From NCBI RefSeq assembly GCF_000302455.1, contig NZ_AMPO01000007.1:33501-97500 (forward strand): a DNA stretch of 64,000 nucleotides, written 5' to 3'. The DNA comes from Methanobacterium formicicum DSM 3637 (lineage in GTDB: Archaea > Methanobacteriota > Methanobacteria > Methanobacteriales > Methanobacteriaceae). Of the stretch, positions 10,896 to 23,863 are shown one piece after another. The notes below the pieces were generated by a model. The model ran no database searches. It saw only the letters and a list, made by a program, of their open reading frames with translations, and was not told the DNA's origin. How positions within the stretch are numbered: the first letter of the stretch is position 1; each line of letters opens with the position of its first letter. Both the position numbers and the translations under genes were made by a program.

Positions 10896-11819
10896 TTATT
10901 TTCCCATAACTCTTGATTTTCCCAGAATGTAAACAACAAAGCCCAGGATGGCCCCGTACCATAGTGTCCCAAGCCTTATTATCAAGGCGATTCCAATGGC
11001 CACACTGGAACTTAATCCAAAGAACACTAAAATGCCAGATAAAGTTGCTTCTGCAACTCCTAAACCTCCGGGGATCATGCTGACGGCACCGGCCAGTGAT
11101 GCGAAGCTGTATATGAATGTGGAAAGCACTATTCCCAGGGACTCTCCGAATCCATAGATCACGAAAAACAGGGCTAAACATTCCATAAACCAGGCTAAAA
11201 CACTTATAGCTGACATTCCAATGAGATACTTAACTTCCATGCTTTTTTTAAATGATTGATGCATCTGTTTAATGTCCTGGGAATATTTACTGGCCCTCTT
11301 CTCCAATATGGATATCAAACGGTTGGATATGGTTTCTGATTTGATAGCCACAATGAAACAGGCAAATATTATAACCAGGATGAGGAGGATGTATATTCCA
11401 CTTTTATAGTAAATGATCCCGGAAAGGGACAGGATGATAAGACCTAACAGGTCGGTTAACCGGTCCACAATTACCACTGGAACAGTTTTACTCAGTTTTT
11501 CACCATTTATGTCCTTTATAAGCCATCCTTTCCATATTTCTCCCGCTTTTGCAGGGGTTATGGTCATGGAAAGTCCGCTGAAAAACACAAAAAGGTTTTC
11601 TTTAAGGGGTAGGTGAACATCTACATTTTTGAGGAATAAATTCCATTTAATGAATCTAATGAAGTAGGCTATGGTCACCAGAATGATCATCACCGGTATA
11701 AATACCCAGTTAAACTTCGCCAGTGCAGATAAAAGATCCCCCAAGTTAGCGTAGATAATCATTACCAAATACACTGCAACTGCAAAGAGCAATATCATCC
11801 AGAACTTGTTTTTTTCCAT
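10896..11819 (-). CDS. Flippase-like / lysylphosphatidylglycerol synthase TM-domain protein
   Basis: A 307-residue membrane protein with about eight spans. It shows the family blocks SMTITPAKAGEIWKGWLI, VDRLTDLLGL and AGAVSMIPGGLGVAEA. These mark the LPG-synthase-TM/UPF0104 group, which includes archaeal glycolipid proteins such as AglD-neighbourhood members and is thought to move or modify lipid-linked sugars. It sits between DUF362 and the UbiA prenyltransferase on the same strand with gaps of about 200 bp, so separate promoters are likely. Substrate unknown. Confidence 0.82.
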   Translation of the reverse strand: MEKNKFWMILLFAVAVYLVMIIYANLGDLLSALAKFNWVFIPVMIILVTIAYFIRFIKWNLFLKNVDVHLPLKENLFVFFSGLSMTITPAKAGEIWKGWLIKDINGEKLSKTVPVVIVDRLTDLLGLIILSLSGIIYYKSGIYILLILVIIFACFIVAIKSETISNRLISILEKRASKYSQDIKQMHQSFKKSMEVKYLIGMSAISVLAWFMECLALFFVIYGFGESLGIVLSTFIYSFASLAGAVSMIPGGLGVAEATLSGILVFFGLSSSVAIGIALIIRLGTLWYGAILGFVVYILGKSRVMGK

Positions 11820-12026
11820 ATTTTAAACACCGTGGTTAATCCTAATTTAATTATTGAATATTTCTGCTTATTGTGGAAATCTCGCTAATGTCAATAATCC
11901 CGAGGGGAGTATTCAATCCATTCCTTCAATTTATGGGTTAAAATTTACCACTACTTTTACGTTGATTTAATTCTAACCATATTTTTAATTTTATTTCCTA
12001 TTTATCTATCCCTTATCTTCCTCCCC

Positions 12027-12881
12027 TCATTTAATGAAATACAGTACTCCCACTACCATTATCACCCACAGGAACATACAGGAGATCATACCTCGATCTT
12101 TAAATAACATCTCCGGTTCCCCTCCCATATCCTGGTTATGTAAAAGGAATAAGTAACGAAAAATCCCGTAGAATGCCAGGGGTATTGTGGTCATTATGTA
12201 GATATTAGTTGCCAGGAATGCATAGATGGAATAAGACATGATGAGTGCTGACGTGGTTATGTTCATCATCTGGTCCAGCATTTCCCTGGAATAACCAGAA
12301 AGTATTTTTCGATGATCCCCTGCTTTGTTTTTAAGTAAAACAAGCTCATGTCTTCGTTTTCCAATAGCTAAAAACAGGGCCAGAAGGAATGTGCAGAGAA
12401 TTAGCCAGGGAGATACAAGAACGCCTATGGCCACACAGCCTGCAACTGCCCTTAGTACAAAACCAGTGGAAATAGTTAGAATGTCCACCAAACAGATTTC
12501 CTTAAGGAACAGCGAGTAAATAATCATCAGGCAAAAAGAAGCTAATGAAGTTATTAGCAGACCTATGTTAACCATATATGTTAACATCAATGCTGTGATA
12601 ATGAATATTCCTGAGAAGAACAGCCCCTGTGATGCTTTTAATCTTCCTGATGCCAGGGGACGTTTGCATTTTACGGGGTGGTTACGATCATTTTCAATAT
12701 CCAGATAGTCATTGATTATGTATATGCTTCCCGAAAGTAAGCAAAACCCTATAAATGCATAAATAGCGTTTATCCATAAATTAAAATTCAAAAGATTTAA
12801 TGAAAACACGATCCCAATGAATATAACCAGATTTTTATACCATTGTTTAGGTCGTATTGATATTAATACGTCTTTAAACAT
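12027..12881 (-). CDS. UbiA prenyltransferase, decaprenyl-phosphate phosphoribosyltransferase-like
   Basis: A 284-residue polytopic protein of the UbiA superfamily. The N-terminal RPKQWYKNLVIF is characteristic of the branch that transfers 5-phosphoribose from PRPP to polyprenyl phosphate. The first aspartate-rich motif is NDYLDIENDRNHPVKCKRPLASG at residues 57-79 (N57, D58, D61, D65). The second motif is modified, with GDHRKILSGYS. It probably makes a lipid-linked pentose precursor for surface glycans, which fits the nearby glycosyltransferase and flippase-like genes. The exact substrate is inferred from resemblance only. Confidence 0.8.
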   Translation of the reverse strand: MFKDVLISIRPKQWYKNLVIFIGIVFSLNLLNFNLWINAIYAFIGFCLLSGSIYIINDYLDIENDRNHPVKCKRPLASGRLKASQGLFFSGIFIITALMLTYMVNIGLLITSLASFCLMIIYSLFLKEICLVDILTISTGFVLRAVAGCVAIGVLVSPWLILCTFLLALFLAIGKRRHELVLLKNKAGDHRKILSGYSREMLDQMMNITTSALIMSYSIYAFLATNIYIMTTIPLAFYGIFRYLFLLHNQDMGGEPEMLFKDRGMISCMFLWVIMVVGVLYFIK

Positions 12882-13034
12882 TTAACCACCTATTTTGTTC
12901 TTCTGGATGTTTTAATAAACTCCAGAGATGTTAACGGAGGTAAACAGTTAATAGATGTTTGAAATGTTTAATAGCATTTAATAACAGTTTATCAAGTATA
13001 GGGGGATTATTTATAAATTTATTGGTGAATAGTG

Positions 13035-13400
13035 TTATTCATTCATATCCATTGAAGACAGTACCTTTTTAAGTTCCTGAAGATTTCTGGTTATAAATGG
13101 TTCTGCACCTGGGGATGAAAGAATTTTCAACTGTTTCTGGTGAGTTTCCGCGTAAACATTTTTTAGGATACTCTGGAGTTCAGGTACTGGTGTTGTCATG
13201 ACTTTTTCTATTTTAACCACTTCTTCCGGAGTTAAATGGGAGTAATGTTCTTTTATCTGGGATTCAAATGATTTAACCACATTTTTGTTCCCTTTAACCA
13301 CCACCTTCAAAAGTAAGGGTGGAACACGAGTAAAAACATCCATAATTTCTATAACATCTTTTTCTGTTATTTTCACGTCATTTTCAGATTCCATAATCAT
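13035..13400 (-). CDS. Uncharacterised 121-residue helical protein
   Basis: An acidic to neutral, soluble, probably all-helical protein of 121 residues; no cysteine, no membrane span and no motif I recognise. It is accepted as a gene because GGGAG lies four bases before the ATG at 13400; the second ATG (residue 3) is an equally good start. Repeated ExVVKIEKV/NVVKSFESQIKEH segments suggest helical hairpins. It is divergent from rtcB across a 363-bp spacer. Confidence 0.6.
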   Translation of the reverse strand: MIMESENDVKITEKDVIEIMDVFTRVPPLLLKVVVKGNKNVVKSFESQIKEHYSHLTPEEVVKIEKVMTTPVPELQSILKNVYAETHQKQLKILSSPGAEPFITRNLQELKKVLSSMDMNE

Positions 13401-13529
13401 AAATCTCCCGGATTGTGTTGTTTAAGTTTATTATAATGAATTTATTCATCTTTTATCTTATATGAAGATACAACCTGTATGTTCTAAGTATTCTTTACTT
13501 TAATGCCCTACATAATTTGTTAAGTTTAT

Positions 13530-13640
13530 AATACAATTTTTATAACTACAAATTTAAGATTATAAATACAATTTTAAGTTACAAATTTTAGGTTTATAAC
13601 TACAATTTTAGGTTCATGAAATCTTGGTAAAAATAGAAAT
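13530..13640. repeat. Degenerate repeats in the rtcB upstream spacer
   Basis: In the 363-bp spacer 13401-13763, TATAACTACAATTTTAGGTT-like units recur four times between 13540 and 13615, and AAATCTTGGTA occurs twice near 13618-13648. The spacer must hold divergent promoters; no palindrome stands out. Confidence 0.55.
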
Positions 13641-13763
13641 CTTGGTATACAAGATGCACTCATAACTATGAGATAGGTAAAATATCTTAAATTAAAAAAT
13701 CAATTTTCATGTTTTTCAAATGCTTACTAAAATTAGTTAATAAAATCAGGAGATTGGATTATC

Positions 13764-15212
13764 ATGGTTATGGAAGAAACTCTTAAAAAGGTACGTGATT
13801 GTGTTTGGGAAGTTCCAGGAGATTATAAAAAGGCAATGAAAGTACCTGGTCGAATATATCTTGATGATGAGGCAGTTAAAACCCTGGAAAAAGGAGCAAT
13901 TGACCAGGTGGCCAATGTAGCCTGCCTACCCGGGATACAAAAATTCTCAATAGGACTTCCGGACATCCACTTTGGTTATGGATTCAGCATAGGTGGAGTA
14001 GGGGCTTTCAGCAGCAGAACAGGAGTTATAAGCCCAGGGGGTGTGGGCTTTGACATAAACTGTGGTGTAAGACTACTCCGCACAAACCTCACCTATGAAG
14101 AGGTACAACCCCGGATAAAAGAACTGATTGATGTGATGTTTCGTAACGTACCATCTGGTGTGGGTAGCAAGGGAAAAATCAGGCTCAAAAAAGGTGAAAT
14201 CGATGATGTCCTGGACAACGGTGCCAGATGGGCTGTGGAAAATGGTTACGGCTGGGAAGAAGACCTAGAGTACCTGGAAGAAAATGGATGCATGGTTGAT
14301 GCAGACTCTGCCCGTGTGAGTGATAAAGCCAAAAAAAGGGGAATACCACAACTGGGGAGCCTGGGATCCGGTAACCATTTCCTGGAAGTCCAGAAAGTAG
14401 AAGAAATATTCGATGCAGAGGCTGCCAGGACATTTGGCCTGGAAACAGGACAGGTAACCGTACTCATCCATTCTGGAAGCAGGGGATGTGGACATCAGGT
14501 TTGCAGTGATTACCTGCGAACCATGGACAAAGCAGCCAAACATTATAAACTAGATTTACCGGACCGACAACTGGCCTGTGCTCCAGTTGAATCAGAAGAA
14601 GCTCAGGATTATTTTGCAGCAATGGCTGCTGCTGCTAACTACGCCTGGACCAACAGACAGATGATCGTCCACTGGGTCAGGGAATCCTTTGAACAGGTAT
14701 TCCATAAGGATGCAGAAGATATGGGCATGGGAATTGTCTACGATGTGGCCCACAACATTGCCAAGAAAGAAACCCATACCATCAAGGGAAGAAACACTCA
14801 ACTATATGTTCACCGGAAAGGAGCCACCCGTGCTTTCGGACCGGGAAGAGAAGAGATACCCTCAGATTACCGTAAGATAGGTCAACCCGTACTTATCCCC
14901 GGAACCATGGGCACATCTTCCTATGTATTACACGGTACTCAGACTGCAATGGATGAAACTTTTGGGTCCACTGCCCATGGAGCCGGACGCCAGATGAGCC
15001 GGGCCGGTGCCAAACGTAACTACCGGGGAGAAGATATTCTGAAAATCCTGGAAGGTAAAGGAATATACGTGAGAGCCAATTCCATGCCAGTAGTGGCAGA
15101 AGAAGCCCCTGGAGCATACAAAGATGTGGATCAGGTAGTTCAAACCGCCCACACTGCAGGTATTTCCAGGTTAGTGGGTCGAATGGTGCCTATGGGAGTG
15201 GCCAAGGGGTAA
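13764..15212 (+). CDS. rtcB: RNA-splicing ligase RtcB
   Basis: A 482-residue RtcB that joins 2',3'-cyclic phosphate and 5'-OH RNA ends, notably tRNA exon halves, using GTP and Mn2+. The metal and guanylate site residues are all visible: GGVGFDINCGVRLLRT (Asp and Cys), GSGNHFLEVQ, LIHSGSRGCGHQ, YDVAHNIAKKE, and the guanylylated His in STAHGAGRQMSR. Length is normal and there is no intein, unlike some archaeal RtcB. ATG at 13764 lies 11 bases after AGGAG; a second ATG at 13770 is possible. A phosphorylase gene follows 86 bp downstream. Archease is 8 kb upstream. Confidence 0.97.
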   Translation: MVMEETLKKVRDCVWEVPGDYKKAMKVPGRIYLDDEAVKTLEKGAIDQVANVACLPGIQKFSIGLPDIHFGYGFSIGGVGAFSSRTGVISPGGVGFDINCGVRLLRTNLTYEEVQPRIKELIDVMFRNVPSGVGSKGKIRLKKGEIDDVLDNGARWAVENGYGWEEDLEYLEENGCMVDADSARVSDKAKKRGIPQLGSLGSGNHFLEVQKVEEIFDAEAARTFGLETGQVTVLIHSGSRGCGHQVCSDYLRTMDKAAKHYKLDLPDRQLACAPVESEEAQDYFAAMAAAANYAWTNRQMIVHWVRESFEQVFHKDAEDMGMGIVYDVAHNIAKKETHTIKGRNTQLYVHRKGATRAFGPGREEIPSDYRKIGQPVLIPGTMGTSSYVLHGTQTAMDETFGSTAHGAGRQMSRAGAKRNYRGEDILKILEGKGIYVRANSMPVVAEEAPGAYKDVDQVVQTAHTAGISRLVGRMVPMGVAKG

Positions 15213-15298
15213 TTTCCTCAAAATAAAGCTTTCTAGGGAATATGGGACTGTTCTTCTTAAAATGTGAAATAACCTTTCAGGAATGGGAGACTTAAAAT

Positions 15299-16078
<780 letters not shown>

Positions 16079-16094
16079 CTGATTTAAATATAGG

Positions 16095-16240
16095 ATTAAT
16101 TTTAGGTTAATAACCATAGTTTTGAGGGTTTAGGATCAGGGTTTTATGATCTAGATTCTTAGGATCCAGAGGGTCAGGATCCAGAATGTTATGATCAAGG
16201 GTTAAGATCCAGAATTAAGGGTTTTAAGTTAATTTGTCTA
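16095..16240. repeat. Degenerate GGATCCAGA repeats between phosphorylase and nadA
   Basis: The 307-bp spacer 16079-16385 contains repeated TTAGGATC/GGATCCAGA/AGGGTTTTA words (GGATCCAGA twice exactly, AGATCCAGAA once, AGGGTTTTA twice). They lie directly 3' of the phosphorylase gene. The rest is AT-rich with a probable nadA promoter. Confidence 0.5.
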
Positions 16241-16385
16241 ATCTGAGGAAAAGGTTTTTTAATCCGAAAATATAAAGCACATGTTAGATAGGTCATTTTG
16301 CCCAATTTTTTTATCATCTTTTTTACAAGTTCTAACCAATTAGAAGGGCTTTCATCCATGAACCTAATTTAAAGGAGAGTTTAGG

Positions 16386-17297
<912 letters not shown>

Positions 17298-17449
17298 ACC
17301 TCTAACTAATTAGTTATTAACTAACTGAATTTTTAAATCAGTTAATCAACCTGAATTATATTCCTTTGAATTTTAAAACACAATGAAAGTTAGAATTAAA
17401 ATAAGTTAGAAATTATTGAATTTAGAATATTTTTTCATGGTGATATGTA

Positions 17450-18475
17450 GTGAAAATAGATAAAGCAGGATTATTTGGAGTTATACTGATACTCATTGGA
17501 CTGATAGTTTATGCCACTTCTCCTCTGGACCAGCTGGTTCTGATGATCACCTGGCCACTTTTATCCGGTTCATCAGAGGGTAAAGCTGTTCTGTTCCTGA
17601 TGGCAATAGGCAGTTTCCTTATATTAAACCCATTACTCAACAACAGCAGATTCCTCGCACCAGTAAAGGAGAGAGCCAATGAATACGGTCCAGATGGTAA
17701 AAAATTCCTCAAATGGACCATACTCATAATCCTGTTAACCTGCCTGGTAGGTATTTTAATCGAGTTCTACATCCGTTTGAAATACGGGGTCTCCCCTTTA
17801 ACCATTTTCGTCTCCACTAATCCCACTTCAACCACCACCAGCCCCATGCATAGCCATGTCTTCAAATCAGTTTTCGGGCACTTTGCAGATACTATGAGTG
17901 GACTCATCCCCCATCATGTTCACACCGGGGGCAGCCTATATCCTTACGTGTTACCCTGGGGTTACTTGATATTCATAACATTACCACTGGCTTATATAAC
18001 TGGACTGTTATCTTTAAATGGGAGACAGGAGCTAAACCGGATCATAATGGCCTTTGCACTGACACTGGCTCTAATTGGAATGGTTGATGGAGGACTCTAC
18101 AGCCAACCTTTAGTGATAGGAATGGGTCTTTTATTCATTTTCTACTTTGTAGAAAACCCATTACAGATTCACCCATTCCAGTTCCGTCAATTCGTCTTAC
18201 CCATTGTATTAATATTCCTTCTGGCATTTTCTGGATTGGGACTGGAACTGGCCGGAACTAACAGCTCTTACCATGAAATAACAGTCTTAAATCAGTTCGA
18301 ACCTGTTGATTTAAGTGGTTATAATGTTTTAAGCCAGGAGCAGCAAGGAAACATGACTGTGATACGGACAGACACCAGTGTCAGTGACAAAAACACCCTG
18401 GAAAGCCTTTTCAAAACATATCAGGGCCGTGCCGATGGATTTTTCATGACATGGAATTTTTATTCCTACTTTTAG
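17450..18475 (+). CDS. Polytopic membrane protein, unknown
   Basis: A 341-residue protein with about seven hydrophobic segments (near 8-28, 45-60, 90-110, 165-190, 198-212, 218-235 and 245-262). A soluble C-terminal part of about 75 residues is probably outside. A loop near residues 130-160 is rich in Thr, Ser and His (TSTTTSPMHSHVFKSVFGHF and PHHVHTGG). I do not recognise the family. The start is GTG at 17450, preceded by GGTGAT. The next gene, a glycosyltransferase fusion, is 164 bp downstream, so a role in surface glycan synthesis is possible but unproven. Confidence 0.7.
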   Translation: MKIDKAGLFGVILILIGLIVYATSPLDQLVLMITWPLLSGSSEGKAVLFLMAIGSFLILNPLLNNSRFLAPVKERANEYGPDGKKFLKWTILIILLTCLVGILIEFYIRLKYGVSPLTIFVSTNPTSTTTSPMHSHVFKSVFGHFADTMSGLIPHHVHTGGSLYPYVLPWGYLIFITLPLAYITGLLSLNGRQELNRIIMAFALTLALIGMVDGGLYSQPLVIGMGLLFIFYFVENPLQIHPFQFRQFVLPIVLIFLLAFSGLGLELAGTNSSYHEITVLNQFEPVDLSGYNVLSQEQQGNMTVIRTDTSVSDKNTLESLFKTYQGRADGFFMTWNFYSYF

Positions 18476-18618
18476 GGATCTGAAGATACCATAAACTAGG
18501 AATCCGAAAATACAATAAAATTAGGAATTTGAAGTATCATAAAACTTGGGATTCGAAGATATTATAAAATTAGGAATTTGAAGTACCATAAATTAGGGAT
18601 CCGAAAGTACCATAAAAC
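18474..18618. repeat. ~24-bp tandem repeat, six degenerate copies starting at a stop codon
   Basis: Six consecutive units approximating AGGRATYYGAAGATACYAT plus AAAATT fill almost the whole spacer. The first unit begins inside the TAG stop codon of the membrane protein gene. Copies differ by a few substitutions and 1-2 bp in length, so the array is old or under little constraint. Confidence 0.9.
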
Positions 18619-18639
18619 AAAAGAATAAAAAACATACAG

Positions 18640-20397
<1,758 letters not shown>

Positions 20398-20805
20398 TAA
20401 AATGGGATAAATTAGGATACATCGTGAAATTGGCTGATAAATAGTGGAATAATGATAAATAATTGATTAAGGATAATAGTGGGATGGAATGATAATTAGT
20501 TTGATTAAGGATAAATCTGGATTTAGATAGAATATTCACTGGAGTTCTTTTTTATTCCAACTTTTAGTTATTCCAACTTTAAGTATTATTTTTTATTTTT
20601 ACTCCTTCACAGATTCCCAAGTGTAACTGATAAATCATAATCGTATTCGATGATGGGATGTCTTTATTTTTAATGTAACTCGCCTTCTAGGATGGATGCT
20701 TTAAGTTAAATTAATTCTGGTTAAATCCTGAGTATTTTTCCCGGAATACTTATCATGTGCTCTACCCATAAGGGCTATTTATTCTTCAGATAAATTGGTT
20801 ATCAT
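20398..20805. other. 408-bp gene-free spacer
   Basis: AT-rich DNA between two plus-strand genes. The first 130 bp hold loose repeats of GATTAAGGATAA (twice) and ATAATGATAAAT. One origin-recognition-like word is listed separately at 20615-20627. No ORF with a ribosome binding site was found. Confidence 0.5.
20615..20627 (-). other. Degenerate mini-ORB-like element
   Basis: TCCCAAGTGTAAC matches 10 of 13 positions of TTTCAAGTGTAAA, the complement of the Methanothermobacter origin recognition repeat as I remember it, with the nine-base core CAAGTGTAA intact. It has the same orientation as the exact match at 22052-22064. Confidence 0.3.
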
Positions 20806-21936
20806 ATGAGTTCAAGAAGTGGAGTTGCCAATTTACCCCTTCACGGTGGTCGCGCACCCCGATGGCTTTTCCAGCGTATGGTGAAACTGGCTGGAGCAGT
20901 TACTGATTCAATAATATATGAGTACGGTCCTCATGAATTTTTATCCAGAATTTCAGACCCTCACTGGTTCCAGGCATTTTCATGTGTCCTGGGTTTTGAC
21001 TGGCACAGTTCCGGAACCACAACCACGACCTGTGGTGCTCTGAAAACAGCTATCAAACCTGAAGAACAGGGTATACTTGTAGCAGGAGGTAAGGGCCGAG
21101 CTTCCAGGAGAACGCCCCAGGAGATCCAGGATGCAGGGGAAACATTTTCATTGTCCACGGCCAAACTGGAAGATCTGGTTTATTCCAGTAAAATTTCTGC
21201 AAAAATTGATAATTCATGTATACAGGACGGTTATCAGCTTTATCATCATGTATTTTTCTTAACTGAAAAGGGTGATTGGGCAGTAGTACAGCAGGGAATG
21301 AATGAATCAACTAAATATGCCCGTCGTTATCACTGGTTATCTGATTCAGTGAAAAATTTCATTAATGAACCCCACAATGGCATTTGCTGCGACTTGAAGG
21401 AAGATAAAACCCTGAACATGACCTCGGATATGAGTTTTGATTCACGGCAAACCAGCCTCGATCTTATTCTGGATAACCCTGAACATCTGAAGAAATATTT
21501 CCAGAAAAAAATAGATGTGGGGTCAGGCCAGGCCAACCTGGATATATTCTGCCCGGAACTTTCTTTACCCCGTCACCATCCAGTACTTGACACAGATCTG
21601 TCTCCCCGCGAATTTGAAGTCCTTCAAAATGCATGGGAACTGCAACCAGAAAGCTATGAAGAATTAATTTCTTTAAATGGGATGGGCCCCAAGAAGATAC
21701 GTGCACTTGCCCTGATTTCGGACCTGGTCTATGGGGATAAACCCAGCTGGGATGATCCAGTTAAGTACAGTTTTACCCATGGTGGTAAAGACGGGTTCCC
21801 TTATCCTGTGGACCGGGAAGTGTACGACCATTCCATACAAACTTTACAAGATGCACTCGAACAAGCCAGATTGGAAAAGAAAGACCGTTATCAAGCTATA
21901 AAACGTTTGAATAATTTGATCAGTGTTGATAATTAA
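20806..21936 (+). CDS. DUF763 domain protein
   Basis: A 376-residue DUF763 protein opening with RSGVANLPLHGGRAPRWLFQRM, the hallmark of the family. A helix-hairpin-helix-like stretch, ELISLNGMGPKKIRALALISD, lies near residues 285-305 and suggests DNA or RNA contact. DUF763 proteins occur in archaea and some thermophilic bacteria, and their function is not established. ATG at 20806 has no clear Shine-Dalgarno site, so it could be leaderless. It is monocistronic. Confidence 0.85.
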   Translation: MSSRSGVANLPLHGGRAPRWLFQRMVKLAGAVTDSIIYEYGPHEFLSRISDPHWFQAFSCVLGFDWHSSGTTTTTCGALKTAIKPEEQGILVAGGKGRASRRTPQEIQDAGETFSLSTAKLEDLVYSSKISAKIDNSCIQDGYQLYHHVFFLTEKGDWAVVQQGMNESTKYARRYHWLSDSVKNFINEPHNGICCDLKEDKTLNMTSDMSFDSRQTSLDLILDNPEHLKKYFQKKIDVGSGQANLDIFCPELSLPRHHPVLDTDLSPREFEVLQNAWELQPESYEELISLNGMGPKKIRALALISDLVYGDKPSWDDPVKYSFTHGGKDGFPYPVDREVYDHSIQTLQDALEQARLEKKDRYQAIKRLNNLISVDN

Positions 21937-22265
21937 TTCTACAGATGAAAGGTCGTGTTTTAGTATATTGTTTTATTATTAACTTCTCCAGACCAATAAA
22001 ATTACCACAGTTTTTTAGGTACTTATGATCAGATCACAGGGAAGACCTCAATTTCAAGTGTAAATGATCAAAGTCAGTGTGTTGCCTTTGATATTTCTGC
22101 ATAAAACATCCTCCAGGAACTAGTTTTTATTTGATTCTTCCATGTTTGGGGAAGTATTTGGATTTATTATCCATTTTTGGCACTATTTGTTATTTATGAA
22201 TGGTTTGGTACTGGATTTATACTGTGAATTATCTAAGAAAAAAATGGAAATGTTTGGTGGATTTT
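21937..22265. other. 329-bp gene-free spacer with an ORB-like word
   Basis: Convergent spacer between DUF763 and the TPR gene. It carries one exact mini-ORB-like word (22052-22064); the rest is AT-rich with no ORF or strong hairpin. Confidence 0.5.
22052..22064 (-). other. Origin recognition box-like 13-mer (mini-ORB)
   Basis: TTTCAAGTGTAAA is the exact complement of TTTACACTTGAAA, the repeat reported to be bound by Orc1/Cdc6 at the Methanothermobacter origin, as I recall it. Only one exact copy was seen in the window, with a weaker one 1.4 kb away. Real origins carry several copies, so this is at most a fragment or an isolated site. Confidence 0.4.
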
Positions 22266-22751
22266 TCACTTTTCAGATTCTTTTCCAATTAATGCCATGA
22301 GATCTCGGGCTTCTTTGAATTTTTTATCTATTTTAAGTGCTTCTTTGATTAATTTTAAAGATTGATCATACTCTTTAAGGTTGTAAAACCCTTGAGCCCG
22401 TAAGTATAAACCGTATTTATAAAAGTCATCTTTTTTAGAATATCTACCTAAAAACAGGTCAAATGTGTTAACTGCTTCTTGATACTCTTCTAGGATCAGG
22501 AGTACGTATCCCCTGTTGTACCATGCCATGTTATCGCCTGGTTCAAGTCTGATAACTTCTTCAAAACATTTAAGTGCCTCATCATAGTTTCCAAGTTCCA
22601 TAAAGGCCACTCCCTTATCGTTCCAGGCGGAAACATACTCTTTATCAATTGCTATTGCGCTGTCAAAAAACTTTAATGATTTGTCTACTTTTCCCTGTTC
22701 TAAAAATGACATAGCTTGTTTGTAGTACATTTCTGCTTCTTTGATGGCCAT
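22266..22751 (-). CDS. Tetratricopeptide repeat protein
   Basis: A 161-residue protein made almost wholly of TPR helices. Typical units are YYKQAMSFLEQGKVDKSLKFFDSAIAI, AWNDKGVAFMELGNYDEALKCFEEVI and AWYNRGYVLLILEEYQEAVNTFDLFL, plus a fourth degenerate one. TPR arrays bind other proteins; the partner is unknown. No signal peptide or membrane span. It is monocistronic, faces the convergent DUF763 gene, and has the 1.1-kb empty stretch at its 5' side. Confidence 0.9.
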   Translation of the reverse strand: MAIKEAEMYYKQAMSFLEQGKVDKSLKFFDSAIAIDKEYVSAWNDKGVAFMELGNYDEALKCFEEVIRLEPGDNMAWYNRGYVLLILEEYQEAVNTFDLFLGRYSKKDDFYKYGLYLRAQGFYNLKEYDQSLKLIKEALKIDKKFKEARDLMALIGKESEK

Positions 22752-23863
22752 TTAATCAACTCCTGGCTATATTTGAACTGTTGACTATATAATTTTAAGG
22801 GATTTAAAAGATAAAATTTAGTTTAACGAAAAAGTGTTAATCTCGTTTAAATAATAAATGTTATCGTTTAAGCGTTTTCTAGCCATTTTAAATGAAATTA
22901 TCTAATAAATGAAATAAGTTCGTAAAATTAAGAAAAAAACTTATTTATCATTATTTGGGTCTGGATTAAACTATTGTATTTGAATCAGCTTCAATAATCT
23001 TTTAAAACATAAATAAACCGTAAAAATACTATAAAATGATTTAAATAATTCTAAGGGGCTTAAAATTAATTATTTGTAGCTTGTTTCTAATTGGTTCTTA
23101 TATTTTGCCATTGTGATGTTAGGGTGATTGTTGTACTCCTAATCATTCATAATTAATAAGTATAAAGTATTACTAATGGTAGTTAACCATCCCTCATTAA
23201 GAAATATTTTTTTATACTATTTTTATGATGTCGAACGGCTTTTTAGGAGAGAATCCTTTCAAATCTTCTGGAAATTTTTTTGTAAATAATTTCCAATGTA
23301 AAATTATCATGTATGCTTATACTTGCTATTTAGATACATGTCATTACAATAAATTACATTGCTGATACAATAGGTGAGTTGTGGATTGATCTGAAAATGA
23401 AGTATTTTATGGGGAAACCAATAATTTAGATATTGTAAAATATTATTTTTTATTAAAGGATTTTAGGCAGTATCCTACTTTAAAAATGAGTTTATGATTA
23501 CAATGGGATTTTTTAGAGTATTTAATAGCTTATATTATATTTTCTCTTAATCTAACAATATTTTGCATCACATGAATCAATGTAATGATGACGAGTTCAG
23601 GGCAATGTGATTTTACATGAGATCAATGGCTTTTATCTATCATTAAATGGGTACAAAATTTTAATAACCACCAGGGAAAGATTGAAATATACTAAAATTT
23701 TTGTAAGTTATTGAAGTGGATTTTTTAAAGAGGTTATGAATTCTGAAATGATCTCCTGAAATGATCTACCACTACTGTTAAAAATGTTTATTTGATAAAT
23801 CTACGTTTTTAATAGATTTTTAAAGTTTTCAATTAATCATATAATCTTAATGGAGGAAATAAC
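22752..23863. other. 1.1-kb AT-rich gene-free stretch
   Basis: The longest stretch without a gene in the window, between divergent TPR and pdxS genes. I found no ORF of 60 codons, no tRNA-like fold, no GC-rich island typical of a structured RNA in an AT-rich genome, and no tandem repeat array. A short inverted pair GGAGAGAATCC lies near 23247. Only the last 40 bp, with the GGAGGAAATAAC leader of pdxS, have a clear role. Confidence 0.6.
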
